Shown here: piece after piece, positions 1-11,561 of the stretch | Numbering within the stretch: the first letter of the stretch is position 1 | Layout: each line of letters begins with the position of its first letter | Assembly: GCA_024741835.1 (NCBI GenBank) | Contig: JAENRP010000091.1 | Coordinates: forward strand, 21,022 to 85,021 | Direction: 5' to 3' | DNA length: 64,000 nt | From: Diplocarpon mali | Taxonomy: Eukaryota; Ascomycota; Leotiomycetes; Helotiales; Drepanopezizaceae | Program-made: the position numbers and the translations under genes | Notes under the pieces: model-generated | Told to the model about the DNA's origin: nothing | What the model saw: the letters and a program-made list of their open reading frames with translations, nothing else | The model's database searches: none

Positions 1-115
1 TTACGGCTAATCCATGAGCTATCGACCAGTCCTTGATACTTACCACCAACTGCTGAGACTCTGCGGGTGTCAAGCTCGGCGGGTAAGCCGGTTCAAGTGC
101 TCTACTCGCTGCCAT
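1..115 (-). CDS. GSH2: Probable glutathione synthetase, N-terminal fragment
   Basis: The minus strand starts with ATG at 115 and reads open to the window edge, so only about 38 codons are present. The peptide begins MAASRALEPAYPPSLTP and continues with IKDWSIAHGLAV. A YPP..L start followed by an IKDWSI.(N/H)GLAV block is what I associate with the N-terminus of fungal glutathione synthetase, which adds glycine to gamma-glutamylcysteine in the cytosol. A GTAAGT occurs inside this stretch, but reading straight through keeps the conserved block in frame, so I place no intron. The identification rests on one short motif and on memory; catalytic residues lie outside the window. Confidence 0.55.
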   Translation of the reverse strand, partial: MAASRALEPAYPPSLTPAESQQLVVSIKDWSIAHGLAV

Positions 116-613
116 GGTGATGCCTTGTGATGTTGAACTTGGCCTCGGGTTTAAGCCTCAGGTTCATATCGGGGCTCGACGTTGACGAATAAGGCTGATA
201 TGTCTCCCAAGAGTCGGCAATCGTGGCGCTAAGATAAGGCTTATCGGAAGACGTGCCCGCGTTTTCCACCTAAATAATTGAACTTCACCCTCGTTACCTC
301 AACGCCGTTGCCGCCCTAGTCAAAGAGGTTTCCTGGGGGCCTCAACCTCTGTCAACATTGAAAGGATGGATGGATGAAAGAATGAAAAAATTCACCTTCT
401 CTCTTCTGTCACTCTACTCTACTCATCCCTCCGCAGGGTTTCTCTCTTCCTTCGACATACTTGCAAAACAGCAATGTCACCCAATCACCTCTAGTGCCCG
501 GCTCTCGACATCGTCGCGCAAGCCTCTCTACGACTTCAAAAACATCGAGGCAAGCGCCAGGTAGACCAAAATACCGGCTCAAATAATCTTTGACCTCATA
601 CTTGACCCTTGGG
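116..613. promoter_or_regulatory. Divergent intergenic region, GSH2-like / SNF2
   Basis: This 498-bp spacer separates two genes transcribed away from each other, so it should hold both promoters. A pyrimidine-rich tract at about 395-440 (repeats of tctctt, ctctact) precedes the SNF2 start, a common arrangement upstream of fungal transcription starts. I see no recognisable factor-binding site. Short reading frames here lack any family signature. Confidence 0.5.
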
Positions 614-3600
614 ATGGCGCCCAATAACGCAGATGATCCATGGAAATGGTCAACCGACCGTCTGATCCAAGAGCTTTGCACGAGCGATCGGTCGTGGTCA
701 CCTTCCCCTGATCTGATCTCACCCAACCCAGTCTTGTTGGAACAAGCTCTAAGAAGTCAGACAGTGACGGGAAAGGTCTTTCTGAACGTTGTTGACAACC
801 AGGCCGTGAGGGATGATCTCGGAGTCAGCAACATGAACGAACGAATGTTCGTTCTCAGCGCAGTGTTTGAATTTCGAGACAGAAGCACTACTTGGAACCA
901 GAGAAGTGCGGTCTCAAATCTGAGCAATAGTCTGCGCTCTTTAGTGCAACGCTTTCCTCAGCATGCACCTGCGCCACCAATAACCCCTCCATCTCAATCT
1001 GCTTTCGTCGATGCGCACTTTGGAGTTGCCAGACCTGCGACACACATGCCTCCCGAGAATCCCAATAGCGGGCGTGAGTTGCCCGATTTCGAGTCATCTG
1101 CTGCCAAGAGACGCAAACTAGATAATACGAAATCAAATGACGATCCTCCTCCTCACTTCGAAGAGGTGGTCTTAGCTCCAGATCATGATGCCGACGATGT
1201 AGATGCAGGGGCGCCTGTCGATGTCTTGAGTCTACAAGGCGAGGATCGCAGTCTTGAAGGCACTCCTGTTAAGGTCAAGAAGAGACTTGATCTCACGGCG
1301 CTGACGACCGAGCCACTGCAGACACTTTCCGATGGCACTAATGTACGTCGACACATTCCAACGGAAGCTGATACAGTCGCTCACCTGCTCGGCGAGGCTG
1401 TACCAGGAATCGAGCTTATGCTGGATGCCGAACTTGCCGAGGGATTTGCGTCTGATGCTGAAGAGCGTACGGAGCAAGTTGATGAAGGACCAAAGAAGTT
1501 GGTTCCTGATCTCGTCACTGCTGATATCGATGGATATAGAGGCCAGAAAGCAGCAGCCTATGAGAATATGATGGCTCACGTTGGGCTTGGAAATCAGCAC
1601 AGCCGATTCGAGGAAAAAGGCATCTCGGTCACGGATCCAAGTAACGAGGCAGAGCAGTTTCATCTTGACAGCTGTCTTTCAGCTGTACCAAATCATGAAG
1701 GTCGTGCCCAAGCAAAGGGAGGTGTCGCTACATATACTCGCACTACCAAGAAGGGTCGGGATCATCATATTCGAGGACGTTTGGCTGGTTATCTCGGCAA
1801 GGGTAAGCTACCTGTTGACGAAATATTTTATCAAGGCGTCAGCTTTGGTCAAGATGTCGATGTTGGCGACTTGACTCGCAACGACCTCGAGTGTTCAAAC
1901 TACGTCGGAAGCTACAAACCTCCTCCAGGTCGTGCCATGTATGTCAACACACTCATGAGAAATTTCTTTCTGAGCAAGCACGAGTTGAATCGGGGCTCTA
2001 GACCATCTACTGTCAATTTGAAGATCGACAAGAAAGGACAACTCGTCTCCCAGAGCTTGACCAGACTGACCAAGATCTCACGGCCAATCTTGCCACGATT
2101 TAGAGATGACCTGTTAGCTACCGACTTGACGCGTGACGAAGAGGTTTTCACTGCGATCCGTACCTATCACGAGGGTGGCCGAGAAAGACCCGGGCTCATG
2201 GGATTCCTCCAAACCCCGTCCTTCACCTTATTCTACTCCACACTAAACGGAGAGGTCCGCGCTCGGCGTGAGAAGGTTGTAGATTGGCCGGAGCTATTGA
2301 TGGGCAAGGACCTAGCGGATTACCGAGCAGAGACTGTGTTTGAAATGATTTCCAACAAACCCGAGCTCGATCCCGACTCGCTTTTAACAAGGTATGGAGA
2401 CTCTAAAGGCGAAGTCAGCCTTCCAATCTTTGGAGAGTCAGACGAGGAGTACGACGATCCGGCTTTCTGGAGAGAGTATGAACAAGAGCAAGGTATAGTT
2501 CTTCCCCAAATCCGATCGGAATCAAGGAAGACCAGAACTGCGATCACTCCTGAAGAAGTCGATGCTGCTATTGATGAAGCAATCGCGAAACTCGTTGTAC
2601 AGTTTTTGAACAACAAACTCCCCAGGCTTTTGAAGACGGCCTGGCGTATTTGGCGGGAATCCCACAAGCACGACACCAAGGAAGACGACATTGCAGCTTG
2701 CCGAGCCAGAGTAGAGCATCTTGAAGATCGACTGAGAAAGCAGCGTCAGGAATTCCACCTTCTGTCGTGGTTCAAACATGAGGAAGTCCTGGCAAAGGCA
2801 TATGGTGTGTTAAATTTCCAACTTGCGTCTTCCAATGTCTTAAGACCTCGGCGATCCCAAGAGAAATTCCAGAACATGAAACATAAAACTAACAGTTATA
2901 AAGTCATGGAGTACACGGTTCTAGATCGTGAGTATGAGCTTTGGAAGATCTCTGTTCTGGGAAAAGACCTCTGTCCAAAAAAGCCGTCAAAGGTCGGCAT
3001 GGCAAAATCGGGCACGGCCACAAAGTCTACTGGCAGCGCTGCTAGAGTAGCAGAATACAAATATATTGACGACGAAAGTGACGGAATGAGCGAGTTCATT
3101 GTTAATGATGCCGAGGAAGAACTTGATCGGGCGTTGGGTTCTGATACCGTTTCTGAAGACGATTCGGCGGCTTTTAACGACGTGGAAAATTCTTACAGCA
3201 CTGTACCTTCGCTCCCGATAAATTCCGCCACCGCAACACCTGAGAATGAACAATCAGATCAAGGTCAGTCAGACAGTAATCATGCTACGCTAGAGTCCGC
3301 TGCCACACCCATCAAAAGCGGTCATGCAGATCAAGAACCAGTAGCTCTGCATGAGTCAAGTTCGGATGATAGCGAGCCCCCAGTCTCGGCTACCAGCAAG
3401 TTCAGAACACCTCGAAAGTCGGCAGCATGGACTAATAACTCTGTAACTCTTACGGGAATCATTGACTTGACAGTGGATTCGCCCCCGGAAGTTAGAGCTG
3501 TTATCGATCTGAACACACCCGAGAAGCCGTCTCCGAAGTTCAAGGTGAAATACAGTAACCCTATTCCGTACCTGGTGTCAAGCAGCTCAGAGGTTGAGAA

Positions 3601-6600
3601 TTTACCTCCTTATGAGAATCCAGCCGCTATCGCAGAATACTCCTACACCGCCTGGGAAAAGCAAGGCGACAGAGAACGCCTTTTAATCAGGATTTTCTAC
3701 AAGCTGGCAGAGAGCGATCAGAGCTCTATACTGGAGATTTTTTCCAGCTTTTCCATATCTACCCTGTGGGAGCTGGTGAGGAAGAACATTAACACACATC
3801 TAATAGGTGACGGAGAAGATACTAGTTATTTCACTCGAATCACCACTATTGTGCAGCTATACATGATGTTCATCGAATGCAAGCACATCCCATTCGAAGC
3901 GCCGCTTTCTAATTCTTCTTTGGAGGCGGCCTTGCTCAGTGAGGAAAAGTGGTTCTCAAGATTCTATAATCTCGGATGCCGAATGCATGATTATCTTCGA
4001 GACTCTCGCTCTGCGCAGCTCAGAACAGGCTCGCGTAAAGCTCGAGGTAGCATTACGAGCAAGCGCGGCCTTATTGCTAGTGACGATGACAGCGATGAGG
4101 AACCAACGAAGCGTCGCCGCATCAGAGACCACGGCTCTCTGACAATTGACGAGGTTCAAGACGGTTCTCCGCATATTAAGCGTAAGAAAGCAGTAATCGA
4201 AGATGCATCGGCGCGTGATCTTCGAGAGAGAAACAAGCAACGTTTGGCAGAGCAGGAAGAGCGCCGCCAAGTTCTCAAGGCCAAGCTTGAAAAGTATGGC
4301 GGGGCGCTCGACAAAGGCAAGGCAAAATATATCATCAATGATGCCGCTGAGTCCGACCAGGGGTATATATACGTCAACAAGGAAATGTCACCTCATATCA
4401 AGCCACATCAAATGGATGGTGTTCGCTTCATGTGGAACCAAATCGTGACACTTGGGGACGAAGATTCGATGCAAGGTTGTCTCTTAGCCCATACTAGTAA
4501 GTATACATGCATTCGCTCTCACTCGCTCCATGGGTCCCCAGATTGAAACTGACCCCGATTTTAGTGGGCCTCGGCAAAACTATGCAGACCATTTGTTTGC
4601 TAGTTGCTATTGCAGAAGCAGCTTCGTCACCGAAGCCTTCAATCTCGTCCCAAATCCCAGAGTGTCTCAAAGAGACTAGAGCTCTAGTACTCTCGCCCGC
4701 TGGGCTAATAGACAATTGGATGGATGAGTTTCTAACATGGACCCAAAAAGACGTTTTGGGTAACATCTGGAAAGTAAACTCTAGCCTTAAGAAGCACGAG
4801 CGACTGGAGACCATCTCAGACTGGGATAGAGAAGGAGGAGTACTTCTGATATCGTATGATTCCTTCAGAAATCTTATCAACAACGAATCAACCAAGATCC
4901 GACTGGCCCCTCTCAGCCAAGCCGAACACAAGCGAGTCCAAGACCAGCTTCTGCAATCACCAAATATCGTCATTGCTGATGAGGCTCATAAAATGAAGAA
5001 CACGAAGTCCAAGCTTACGAAAGCCGCGACAAATTTCCGAACTAAAAGCCGCATTGCTCTCACAGGCTCTCCACTGGCGAACAACGTTGAGGAGTACTAT
5101 TCAATGATCAACTTCATAGTCGAAAATTATCTCGGCTCGGCAGAAGAGTTTCGCAGCAAGTACAAAAAGCCTATCGAAGCTGGACTCTTCCTTGAATCGA
5201 CAGCACCCGAACGCCGAAAGTCACTGAAGACGCTGGGTCTTTTGAATTCTGAACTTGAGCTCAAAGTCCATCGTCGAGGAATGCAAGTCCTGAAGAATGA
5301 GCTTCCTCCGAAGGTCGAATTCGTATTATACTTACCCTTGACGGACATTCAGCACAAGGCTTACTCGATGTATATCGAATCGTTGAAAGCGAGATCCGAT
5401 CAGCTTACCAAGGATGGCGATGTCAAGACAACAACCCTATGGAGCTGGATAGCTACACTCTCCCTTCTATGTAACCATCCTTACTGCTTCAACTCCAAGA
5501 TTCACAATCCGGAGGCAGACAAGGCTCAAGCACGGATTTCCGCAGGTGCCGACACAACAGTTGAGGACGATATAGTCAACGTTCCTCTGGCCAAAACCAG
5601 ACTCTCAAAATCATTTATTCAAGATGTTACTGAGCTTTTCAACACACAAGATCTACTTTCTATCACATTATCGCATAAAATATCAGTACTGTGCCAAATT
5701 CTGGACGCCGCGAAAAAAGCCAATGATAAGACCTTGGTTTTCTCATCCTCTATTCCGACACTCAATTTCCTCGAACAGCTTTTCAAGAGACAAGGCAGGT
5801 AAGTTCGCGACCCCTATCCTTCTAGGTCATTGGAAATTTACTCACCGTTGAAGGGTGTTCAAGAGACTCGATGGCAACACGCCATTGTCGAAGCGCCAAG
5901 GTGAAATCAAAGCCTTCAATAAGGGTCAAGACGATGTATATCTGATTTCCACGATGGCTGGTGGCTTGGGATTGAACCTACAATCAAGCAACCGCGTCAT
6001 TATATTCGACTTCAAATTCAATCCAACGCAGGAAGAACAAGCCGTGGGACGCGCGTATCGTATTGGACAGGAGAAGCCAACATTTGTCTATCGCTTTGTG
6101 TGTGGAGGCACCTTCGAGGACAATATCCACAACAAAACCATATTCAAGGCCCAGCTCGCATCAAGGGTAGTGGACAAGAAGAGCCCTCTGGCTTGCGCGA
6201 CTAAGAATTTTGGCGATTTCCTCTACCAGCCGAAGGAAGTCCCACAGAGGGATTTGTCTGAGTTCAAAGGAATGGACCCAGAAGTTCTTGACAAGATCTT
6301 AGCCTCACCTACGTGCGTTATTCGTAAGATTGTCCAGACCGATACGTTCGAGGTAGACGACGAGGTAAGTTCCAATTCCTCTATAAATTTAAGAAGCCTA
6401 CGCTGTTGTGGCGGCTCTTGAACACATACTAAACCTTGTTTAGGATCGGTTGACAGAATCCGAGATGAGAGAAGTCGAGATGCTGATTGCTGAGCAGAAA
6501 CGCAAGCGGAAGCAAGGCTTGTCTGGTGAGGCTCTGCCCCAAGCTCCTGTGAACCAAGCTGCAGTGCGAGAACCACCGATCGTACATCTTAATCGAGCTC

Positions 6601-6674
6601 CCATTCGTCCGCCGCAACGGCCCCGCTACGAGTTGAATCCTTCCGGAGGCTTTGGTTGCAGCGCTGGTGTCTAA
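614..6674 (+). CDS. SNF2-family ATPase/helicase, ATRX/ARIP4-like
   Basis: Exons 614-4496, 4565-5798, 5854-6364 and 6444-6674 join in frame to 1952 residues. The start is the first ATG (MAPNNADDPWKW); the frame is open upstream only through a TTG. The motor begins with PHQMDGVRFMW and the Walker A motif MGLGKT (about 1295-1300, its Met codon split by intron 1), then DEAH (about 1433-1436, IADEAHKMKN), and a helicase C lobe ending in QEEQAVGRAYRIGQ (about 1765-1775). The KPHQ.DGV.FMW / LAH.MGLGKT wording is that of ATRX and ARIP4 (RAD54L2) remodellers, which move nucleosomes or strip proteins from DNA. The first 1250 residues hold a SAM-like N-terminal helical block (about 10-100), acidic low-complexity stretches and an IDLTVDSP segment resembling a SUMO-interacting motif. 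Basic, NLS-like clusters (KRRR) precede the motor. The subfamily is inference; the SNF2 motor is plain. Confidence 0.93.
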
Positions 6675-8049
6675 CCCAATGGGGACTCCTCGCACGCAGA
6701 CACGAGGATGATTTCGCCTGCTATCTGATCGGCGATCGCCTCTCTTCGCCCAGGTAATGACGCTAGCTAGGAATTGGAGCAAAAGGCAATGAAGACGCTT
6801 GAGGACAGAACGACATGCGTGGCCTTGAGCAGTCAGAAATTTCTTCATAGCCTAGCGTTAAGCAGTAGACTTACTTCAAATGATACCCACAAACTTAACA
6901 ATAGATTCCTAGACCTGTGCCAATGTGTTGTCATTTTCATGTAGCTGGGTAGTTCTGATACGCGAATCAATATCCCAGTACTACCCGGTGCAAGCAGTTG
7001 ATGGTTGTTGGATACTGGTCAAGACACCATGCCACCCAATTGTCAACCGGGGAAAAGCAAGGTGATTTTCAAATCTGTCCCAGCCATCCACATCGTTGGG
7101 AGACATACCTCGATACTCGATGTCGTCACGCCAGGGCCTCTACAGGCCTCTGCCAGCCAAGTCGCAACGCTCCTCGGCACAGATATCCGTGCGCGTCACC
7201 CCTCTTCTTCTTCTTCTTCTTCTTCTTCTTCTTCTCCTTCTCATCTCATCTCATCTCATCTCTTCCTCTTCCTCTTCTCTACCTCTTCTCTTTACCTTTT
7301 CCCTCTCGAGCGTTGTGCAAGAGCGGACAGGGATTCACGGTATAGGGATGGTCCACGTGTAGGTGGTAGCAAGCAGGAAATAACGGATATAGCATGGGGT
7401 ATTTCACAATGTTGGGTTGTTGGGTTATTGGATTGCTGACGTGTAAGCGGGTAGAGCTGTGGAGGGTACTTGGATATTGAAATGCGAGTTTCGTTGCTGA
7501 GGTGGGCGGGGTTCCGGGGCGGGTGGTGTGAGAGCTTGCTGATTCGCGTGGGTGTGAATATTTGTATTTGAAATTCTAAGTATATTACGTCTAGTCATGG
7601 GATAAATGTAAGCTTTGGAAGATCAAATCATTTCGTAGAGCAGGTTCAGCTGGAGAGAGTTTGTAGGCTCTATGTTTTGGGGTAAAGGGGGGGNCTGATA
7701 GCAGTTGGCTAGTATTGTCGTGTCTCGTCTGGTTTGGAGATGCGGAGCGCAGTGTTCCGCGGCTGCGAGTAACCGAGCTTCTATGGACACTTGTGCTGTA
7801 GTGTACATAGAATGTACATATCCAGCCCCCTTCACCCCTACCCACTCCACCAACTCCCCCGCGAAGACGCGATTAGGCAGCGGAGGTGTTAGTGAATTAA
7901 CAGATACTGCTGAAACGTTCTGCTGGCGCCCCGTATTCGGCACAGGTATGCCACAATCTCGCGCTACCTTCACTGGGTTTCTGCCATCAGTTCATCTATC
8001 CAAACACCGACCTTCTCGGCGACTATTTCACTGTGACCTGAGTTCCGAG
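6675..8049. other. Intergenic region with microsatellite and an unresolved base
   Basis: No gene is supportable here. The stretch lies downstream of the SNF2 gene and downstream of the convergent lipid hydrolase gene. It contains a TTC/CATCT microsatellite (listed separately) and one N at 7694. Open frames across the microsatellite are only poly-Ser/Leu artefacts. Confidence 0.6.
7203..7262. repeat. Compound (TTC)n-(CATCT)n microsatellite
   Basis: About eleven TTC units from 7203 are followed at 7240-7262 by about four CATCT units, giving a strongly pyrimidine-rich plus strand that continues to about 7310. It is noncoding and likely length-variable between isolates. Confidence 0.9.
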
Positions 8050-9268
8050 TCAGTGCTGGACTTCAAGGGAAGCTGGCAGAGGGATGTTACGAATGCAGAA
8101 GCCATGAGGGATACCACGGTCGTCGATCAGCATGACTGGCTTTGAGCTCTCTGTCGCTCCCTCTTCTCGGCCCCGCGCAGCTATCAGCGCATCACGAGTG
8201 TGGTCTGCAACCCAGTGATCCTGTCTCTTGTCAGTAAACTGTGTCAGGCATATGTTCGGCGAGCATACGTTTTGGCCAAAGTAGAGAATCAACCTTGGGT
8301 TCTCGGACTTTGTGTCTAGATTTTCGTGCTCCACGCCCCAGACAGCGTCATCCCACCTGTCTTCCGTGATGAAGTCCATCTCATCTTTGGCCATGTGCCT
8401 GACGGATATTAGCATGCGCGCCGTCGAGGACAGACGCAGACCAACAAAGCCTGCCAAACCCCCATCCGACTCCTCAAGAATGAGGCCGTAACCTCAGCAG
8501 CTTCACGCGGCATCCTCGCCACGAGGCCAACCAGCCACCGCAATGCATTCCCCGGCGTCAGCAAGACCAGGGCCTTTGCCGCGGTTCCTACTCGCTTGGG
8601 GAGATTTGGGATCCGGAACAACGTGCTGATCTTCACTCCGCTCGGGGATTTGGCGATGTGCGTGATGGTGGGGAAGAGCAAGATGCCAGCTTTGATCTTG
8701 ACGGGCGAGTTCTTCCCAAGGCGCTTGATGATCTCGAGCAAGATGTACGAGCCGACCGAACTAGCGGAAGAGCCCGGAGTCAGTACTGGTTCTCTGGGAA
8801 GCACCGGGGCTGGCTTGAGAGGCGGATGTATTTTGGGGGATAGCGCTGTGTTTTGAGCCTCCGAGGACAACCAGTACGAGGACATCAGAACTGGGAGAGC
8901 ACTTACTGCCCGAGAAGGATCACGCTCTGGTAGTACTGGCCTTCCTGTGGGCCGCAGGGGATACGCTGGGATTGGAGGGTGAATAGGGAAAATCGAATCT
9001 GTTCTTCGAGGCCGTAGGGTGTGGTCCTTGTGTCCGAGGGGATGTCTACGAAGCCGGCCAGGGATTGGCCGTGGATGTGGTAAGCTACCTGGGAGTCTGA
9101 GGCCCCGAGGAGCAGGTGAAGGGAGTGCAGGAATGTGTCATAGTAGCCAATCAGTCCGGGATTCCCAGTGATGAAGTATATCAGGTGGTGGGAGGCTGCC
9201 GGAGAGCTGGATTGGGGGTGGATTGAGATTTGCGAGGGTGTTGTTACGTTGGAGTCTGAGAAGGACAT
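8050..9268 (-). CDS. Lipid-droplet-associated hydrolase (LDAH) family protein
   Basis: Exons 9268-8907, 8760-8446, 8398-8269 and 8220-8050 give 325 residues. The start MSFSDSNV was chosen because the conserved core begins soon after, at HHLIYFITGNPGLIGYY; an ATG 189 nt upstream is also in frame. Intron 1 splits the nucleophile elbow, which reads GHSVGSY once joined, with Ser at about 122. The C-terminal part has FGQNDHWVAD, where an aspartate is expected for the triad, and IPHGFC, which supplies the histidine. This is the alpha/beta-hydrolase family of animal LDAH (C2orf43) and its fungal relatives, associated with lipid droplets; the physiological substrate is unsettled. Intron 2 uses a weak donor, GTTGGT, but it is the only choice that restores WQALHMAKDEM. 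Intron 3 is 48 nt and stop-free, so a read-through product is formally possible. Confidence 0.9.
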
Positions 9269-10005
9269 GGTGTCTCGGGGCTTATTTGGTGATGTGCTAC
9301 TTGCAGCCTCAGGATCCTGGGCGACGTGGAACTGAAGAGGACGAAGCAGCCTAGAAGATGAGTGGAATTCGGGTGAGCCACGGATTCCTGTTGTTTGATG
9401 GCGATGAGTGTTGATGCTCGACAGGCTGAGGGTGCAGAGACAAGAAGATGCGCTCATGCCGACTCGCTACCCCTTTTCCGTCTTGCTCTGCCAAATTGAT
9501 GTTGGCTTCTCTTCAATGCCGCGAAGACATTCTTTCGATCGGAACAGACTCTGCAAGTGTAGACCGCGACACGGTTGGCCTCATGTTGGGTAGTTAGTTA
9601 TCCCGGCCTGGAGCCATTTGATACTGGCCCCCGTTTAGTGTTGATTCTTGATCTTGACGGGCCCTCCAGTCCGCAGTGAGCGTGTCAAATCCATAATGAT
9701 AGACAGTGTGGCTCTTTGAAAGCCAAAGAGGCTCAATGGGGGAAGAAATGTCTAGTATTACACGTGACTCAGACCCAGACTTGGAGCTTTTTTCGACCCA
9801 TGATGTAGCACTACAAGTACGCATGATTTGATGGCATTTTCCCGCCCACGCTGCCTCTGGGTCAATGTCGATTTGCTCGCTGGGACAAATGACGATCATG
9901 TGATGGCTCATAAGGGACTAGCAAGCTGCAACCGCGTTTTCCACCTCAAGGCTGAGCGAGGCTGAACCGAACCTCTTCATCTGGCGCAACATCATCACGA
10001 TCATC
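9269..10005. promoter_or_regulatory. Divergent intergenic region, LDAH / MED10
   Basis: This 737-bp spacer lies between divergently transcribed genes and should carry both promoters. CACGTGA occurs at about 9762, an E-box-like core. No gene or other recognisable element is visible. Confidence 0.4.
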
Positions 10006-10598
10006 ATGGCGCCCGTCAGCCCAGCCGATCATGATGTGGTGGAAAGTAAGTACGATGGATCCAGATCAGATCTGTGGCTAATCAAGCTGCGCAGGACAGA
10101 TCAAGGAGGTTATCCAGGACCTGTTCCAGATAATGGTGCAGATAAATGGCTATGACCAAGCTGGAAAGCCTTCGAAGGATGTCCTCGAGAATGCCGTGTA
10201 CGTTGCATATCCCAAGCTATTGCCCCAACTCCACTCGCGAAGCTCGGGCGAGAGGGTGCTAACGCGCCTGCCCTCTCAGCAAGCAGTTCGACAACCAGCT
10301 CCTCAAAGTCTACAACACAGCCTCTCGCACCAACTCACTCCCTTCCATCCCGCCCGAGCTCATCCAGTATGTGGATAACGGCCGCAATCCCGATATCTAT
10401 ACCCGCGAATTCGTTGAGTTGGTGCGGAAGGGCAACCAGTTGATGAAGGGCAAGATGGATGCGTATGCCAGTTTCCGTGACGTGCTTGCGCAGGAGATTG
10501 GACACGCAATGCCGGAAGTTAGAGACGATGTTGTGAAGGCCTTGGAAGCCACAGGCGGGGATCCGCATGTCCTGGAGAAGAGAGAAGGGTCGGCTTAA
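10006..10598 (+). CDS. MED10: Mediator complex subunit 10
   Basis: Exons 10006-10045, 10095-10197 and 10280-10598 give 153 residues. After splicing the protein reads VERQIKEVIQDLFQIMVQ, then the hallmark PPELIQYVDNGRNPDIYT followed by REFVELV, and a C-terminal FRDVLAQEIGHAMPE. This is Med10 (yeast Nut2), a small subunit of the Mediator middle module that links activators to RNA polymerase II. Length and motif order match fungal family members. Both introns are GT-AG and fall where the frame would otherwise break. The protein ends in a short acidic/basic tail. Confidence 0.95.
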
Positions 10599-11561
10599 GA
10601 GCTGCGTCGTTCTCTGGCTGGTTTCAGGGTATTTTCATGCCACGCCACTGGAAGGATGGCATTAACGGCGTTGGGTACTGGACCGGATGCGTGGCTATGG
10701 CGTGACGCACTTGATTATGGATGCACATAAGGGGTTTGAAAAGGCATATTGGAACAGATGGGTAGATGGTCAGATTCTCCGAGCTCTAGAAGAACACAGG
10801 CAAGTGGGAAAGTTCATCGCTCGCACCTCGCTATCACCTGCTGTTTATCTCAAGTGCTGCAGAAGAAGTGCGTTTTTGCCGACGTATCTATCAACATGCG
10901 GTGGTCGCCTCGAGTCTTTTGAAGCTTCTCTTAGTGACGAAACTTTTCAGACTTTCGATGCGAAAATCGAATGAAGGCCAATAAATGGCACCCATTCGCC
11001 TGTCATTCAACGGAATGTCGAAAACAATCGAGGCGCCTGTGATGGTTGGCGAAGGGTCATTGCGCGGGTCCTTGATATACCCAGCACTCGGCCCACGGCT
11101 TTGCCTCATCCAATGTTGAACTTGTGTCCAAGCCTGCGCATGCAGATGAGAACTTCTACTCTCACTAGAACTCCATGGATCGCAAGCCTGACGTCGGATG
11201 ATTACCCACGAGAAGCCAGCGTTTCGGGATGTTCGTTTGGGTGGGTGGTTGCTTTCTTGTTTCGTTTAGGGAGATCCCAAACAACCTTCAAACTGCGGGG
11301 CCTTGGCTGGCTGAGAAATGCCCCCCCTCCCGGCCAGCCATTTGCAGCACCGCATACAAGCTTTTGGAAGCCGATCTTCTCTTTGGTGCCAAGGGATTCC
11401 ATACGTTCCCGATCACTTCGTAATGCGAAGCGGCGCCGCCGGTCTCAAGCCTAAGTTCTCAAGCCTAAGTTCTCAAGTCTCAAGTCTGAGACAGACATTG
11501 GACTCCGGGGCTACTTATCATGGCTGCACCCTTATTGTGACACCCGTCAGCAACTTCAATC
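10599..11561. other. Intergenic region before the S41 peptidase gene
   Basis: No gene is supportable in these 963 bp. A short tandem repeat at 11443-11490 lies about 70 bp upstream of the peptidase start codon and may sit in its promoter or leader. Confidence 0.5.
11443..11490. repeat. Short tandem repeat TCTCAAGCCTAAGT
   Basis: Two perfect 14-bp units (11443-11456 and 11457-11470) are followed by degenerate TCTCAAG copies. It lies just upstream of the secreted peptidase gene. No function is evident. Confidence 0.8.
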
